7,259 nucleotides of DNA from Chitinophagaceae bacterium (GTDB lineage: Bacteria; Bacteroidota; Bacteroidia; Chitinophagales; Chitinophagaceae): NCBI GenBank assembly GCA_947461495.1, contig CANHLV010000085.1, forward strand, positions 1-7,259, given 5' to 3'. Shown here piece after piece: positions 6,840 through 7,259 of this stretch (positions are counted from its first letter, which is position 1; each line of letters starts with the position of its first letter). Below the pieces are notes generated by a model. It did no database searches, had not been told where the DNA came from, and saw only the letters and a list, made by a program, of their open reading frames with translations. The translations under genes were made by a program, and so were the position numbers.

Positions 6840-7259
6840 ATGAACCGATTTTCTTTATTAATTGCTTTTCTTTTTTTAATGAGCCATTTACATGCTCAGG
6901 AAGTTTTTATTGGCAAATGGACAAGTCATATCATACAAGAAAATTCAAAGACAGGAATTGACATTTCACTGGAAGTTGGCAATCCTGAAAAAAGCATTTT
7001 ATACCCTGCTCAGTTAAAAATTTCATTGGATAGTTTTGAGGCAACTTATCAGTTGTTGTTGGTTAAAAAGAACATGCGTCAATTGGCCATCAGTACTCAG
7101 AAATTTGCTGTTACAGAAAAACCATTCAGTCTTGGTAACGAGATTTCGATTTTAAACGGAACATTCGATTTTGGCAAAGACAGTAAAGGCATTTCTTCAT
7201 TGGAGCTCAACAGGATATCCAACAAATCGAAGAAGAACAATGGGCTAAAAATGCCTGAA
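6840..7259 (+). CDS. Secreted protein of unknown function, 3'-truncated by the window end
   Basis: An ATG at 6840 opens a frame that stays open through the last base, giving 140 residues. The start MNRFSLLIAFLFLMSHLHAQ is a clear signal peptide, with cleavage likely next to HAQ. The rest reads as a beta-rich domain with alternating polar and hydrophobic strands, including FIGKWTSHIIQENSKTG, SILYPAQLKISLDSFEATYQ, LLLVKKNMRQLAISTQKF and ILNGTFDFGKDSKG. The 'G.W' near the mature N-terminus and the small beta strands recall lipocalin-like or lipid-binding folds, but this is only an impression and I do not recognise a family. It lies 57 bp after the OstA-like gene on the same strand, with no clear terminator between, so it may share the operon and act in the envelope. 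The end of the protein is outside the window. Confidence 0.75.
   Translation, partial: MNRFSLLIAFLFLMSHLHAQEVFIGKWTSHIIQENSKTGIDISLEVGNPEKSILYPAQLKISLDSFEATYQLLLVKKNMRQLAISTQKFAVTEKPFSLGNEISILNGTFDFGKDSKGISSLELNRISNKSKKNNGLKMPE

Overview
The window looks like part of a Bacteroidota chromosome, perhaps from the Chitinophaga side of the phylum. It is AT-rich, and Shine-Dalgarno sequences are absent or weak before the starts. It carries the Bacteroidota forms of LptD, an OstA/LptA-like protein, a single-MCE-domain MlaD and an AmiC-type amidase. The lineage below phylum level is a guess from protein style only. There is no sign of phage, plasmid, CRISPR or rRNA/tRNA content; nearly everything concerns building the cell envelope.

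Layout. Bases 1-104 hold the last 33 codons of a plus-strand gene, probably a PlsC-type lysophospholipid acyltransferase. Bases 94-260 are a 167-bp element with 35-bp terminal inverted repeats (one mismatch). It lies between two convergent genes and supplies the stop codon of both. Bases 258-3005 (minus) encode a full-length LptD-like outer-membrane LPS assembly protein. A 95-bp divergent intergenic region (3006-3100) with a 9-bp perfect inverted repeat separates it from a plus-strand run of four genes. These are a periplasmic N-acetylmuramoyl-L-alanine amidase (3101-4075), an MlaD/MCE protein (4103-5095), a 550-residue OstA/LptA-like protein (5130-6782) and the start of an unrecognised secreted protein (6840 to the window end). 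The gaps are 27, 34 and 57 bp, with no convincing terminator, so they are probably one operon.

How the genes fit together. LptD is the outer-membrane end of the LPS export bridge, and the OstA-like protein is a candidate periplasmic bridge component. The MCE protein belongs to the phospholipid-traffic family that maintains outer-membrane lipid asymmetry, the amidase cuts peptidoglycan stem peptides, and the partial gene at the left edge would make phosphatidic acid. The locus therefore joins LPS export, phospholipid transport and synthesis, and wall remodelling. This is consistent with ordinary Bacteroidota envelope biology. I do not see a clearly new defence or mobile system. The points most worth checking are the stop-donating inverted-repeat element, the LptD cysteine layout, the long OstA-like protein and the uncharacterised secreted protein at the right edge.
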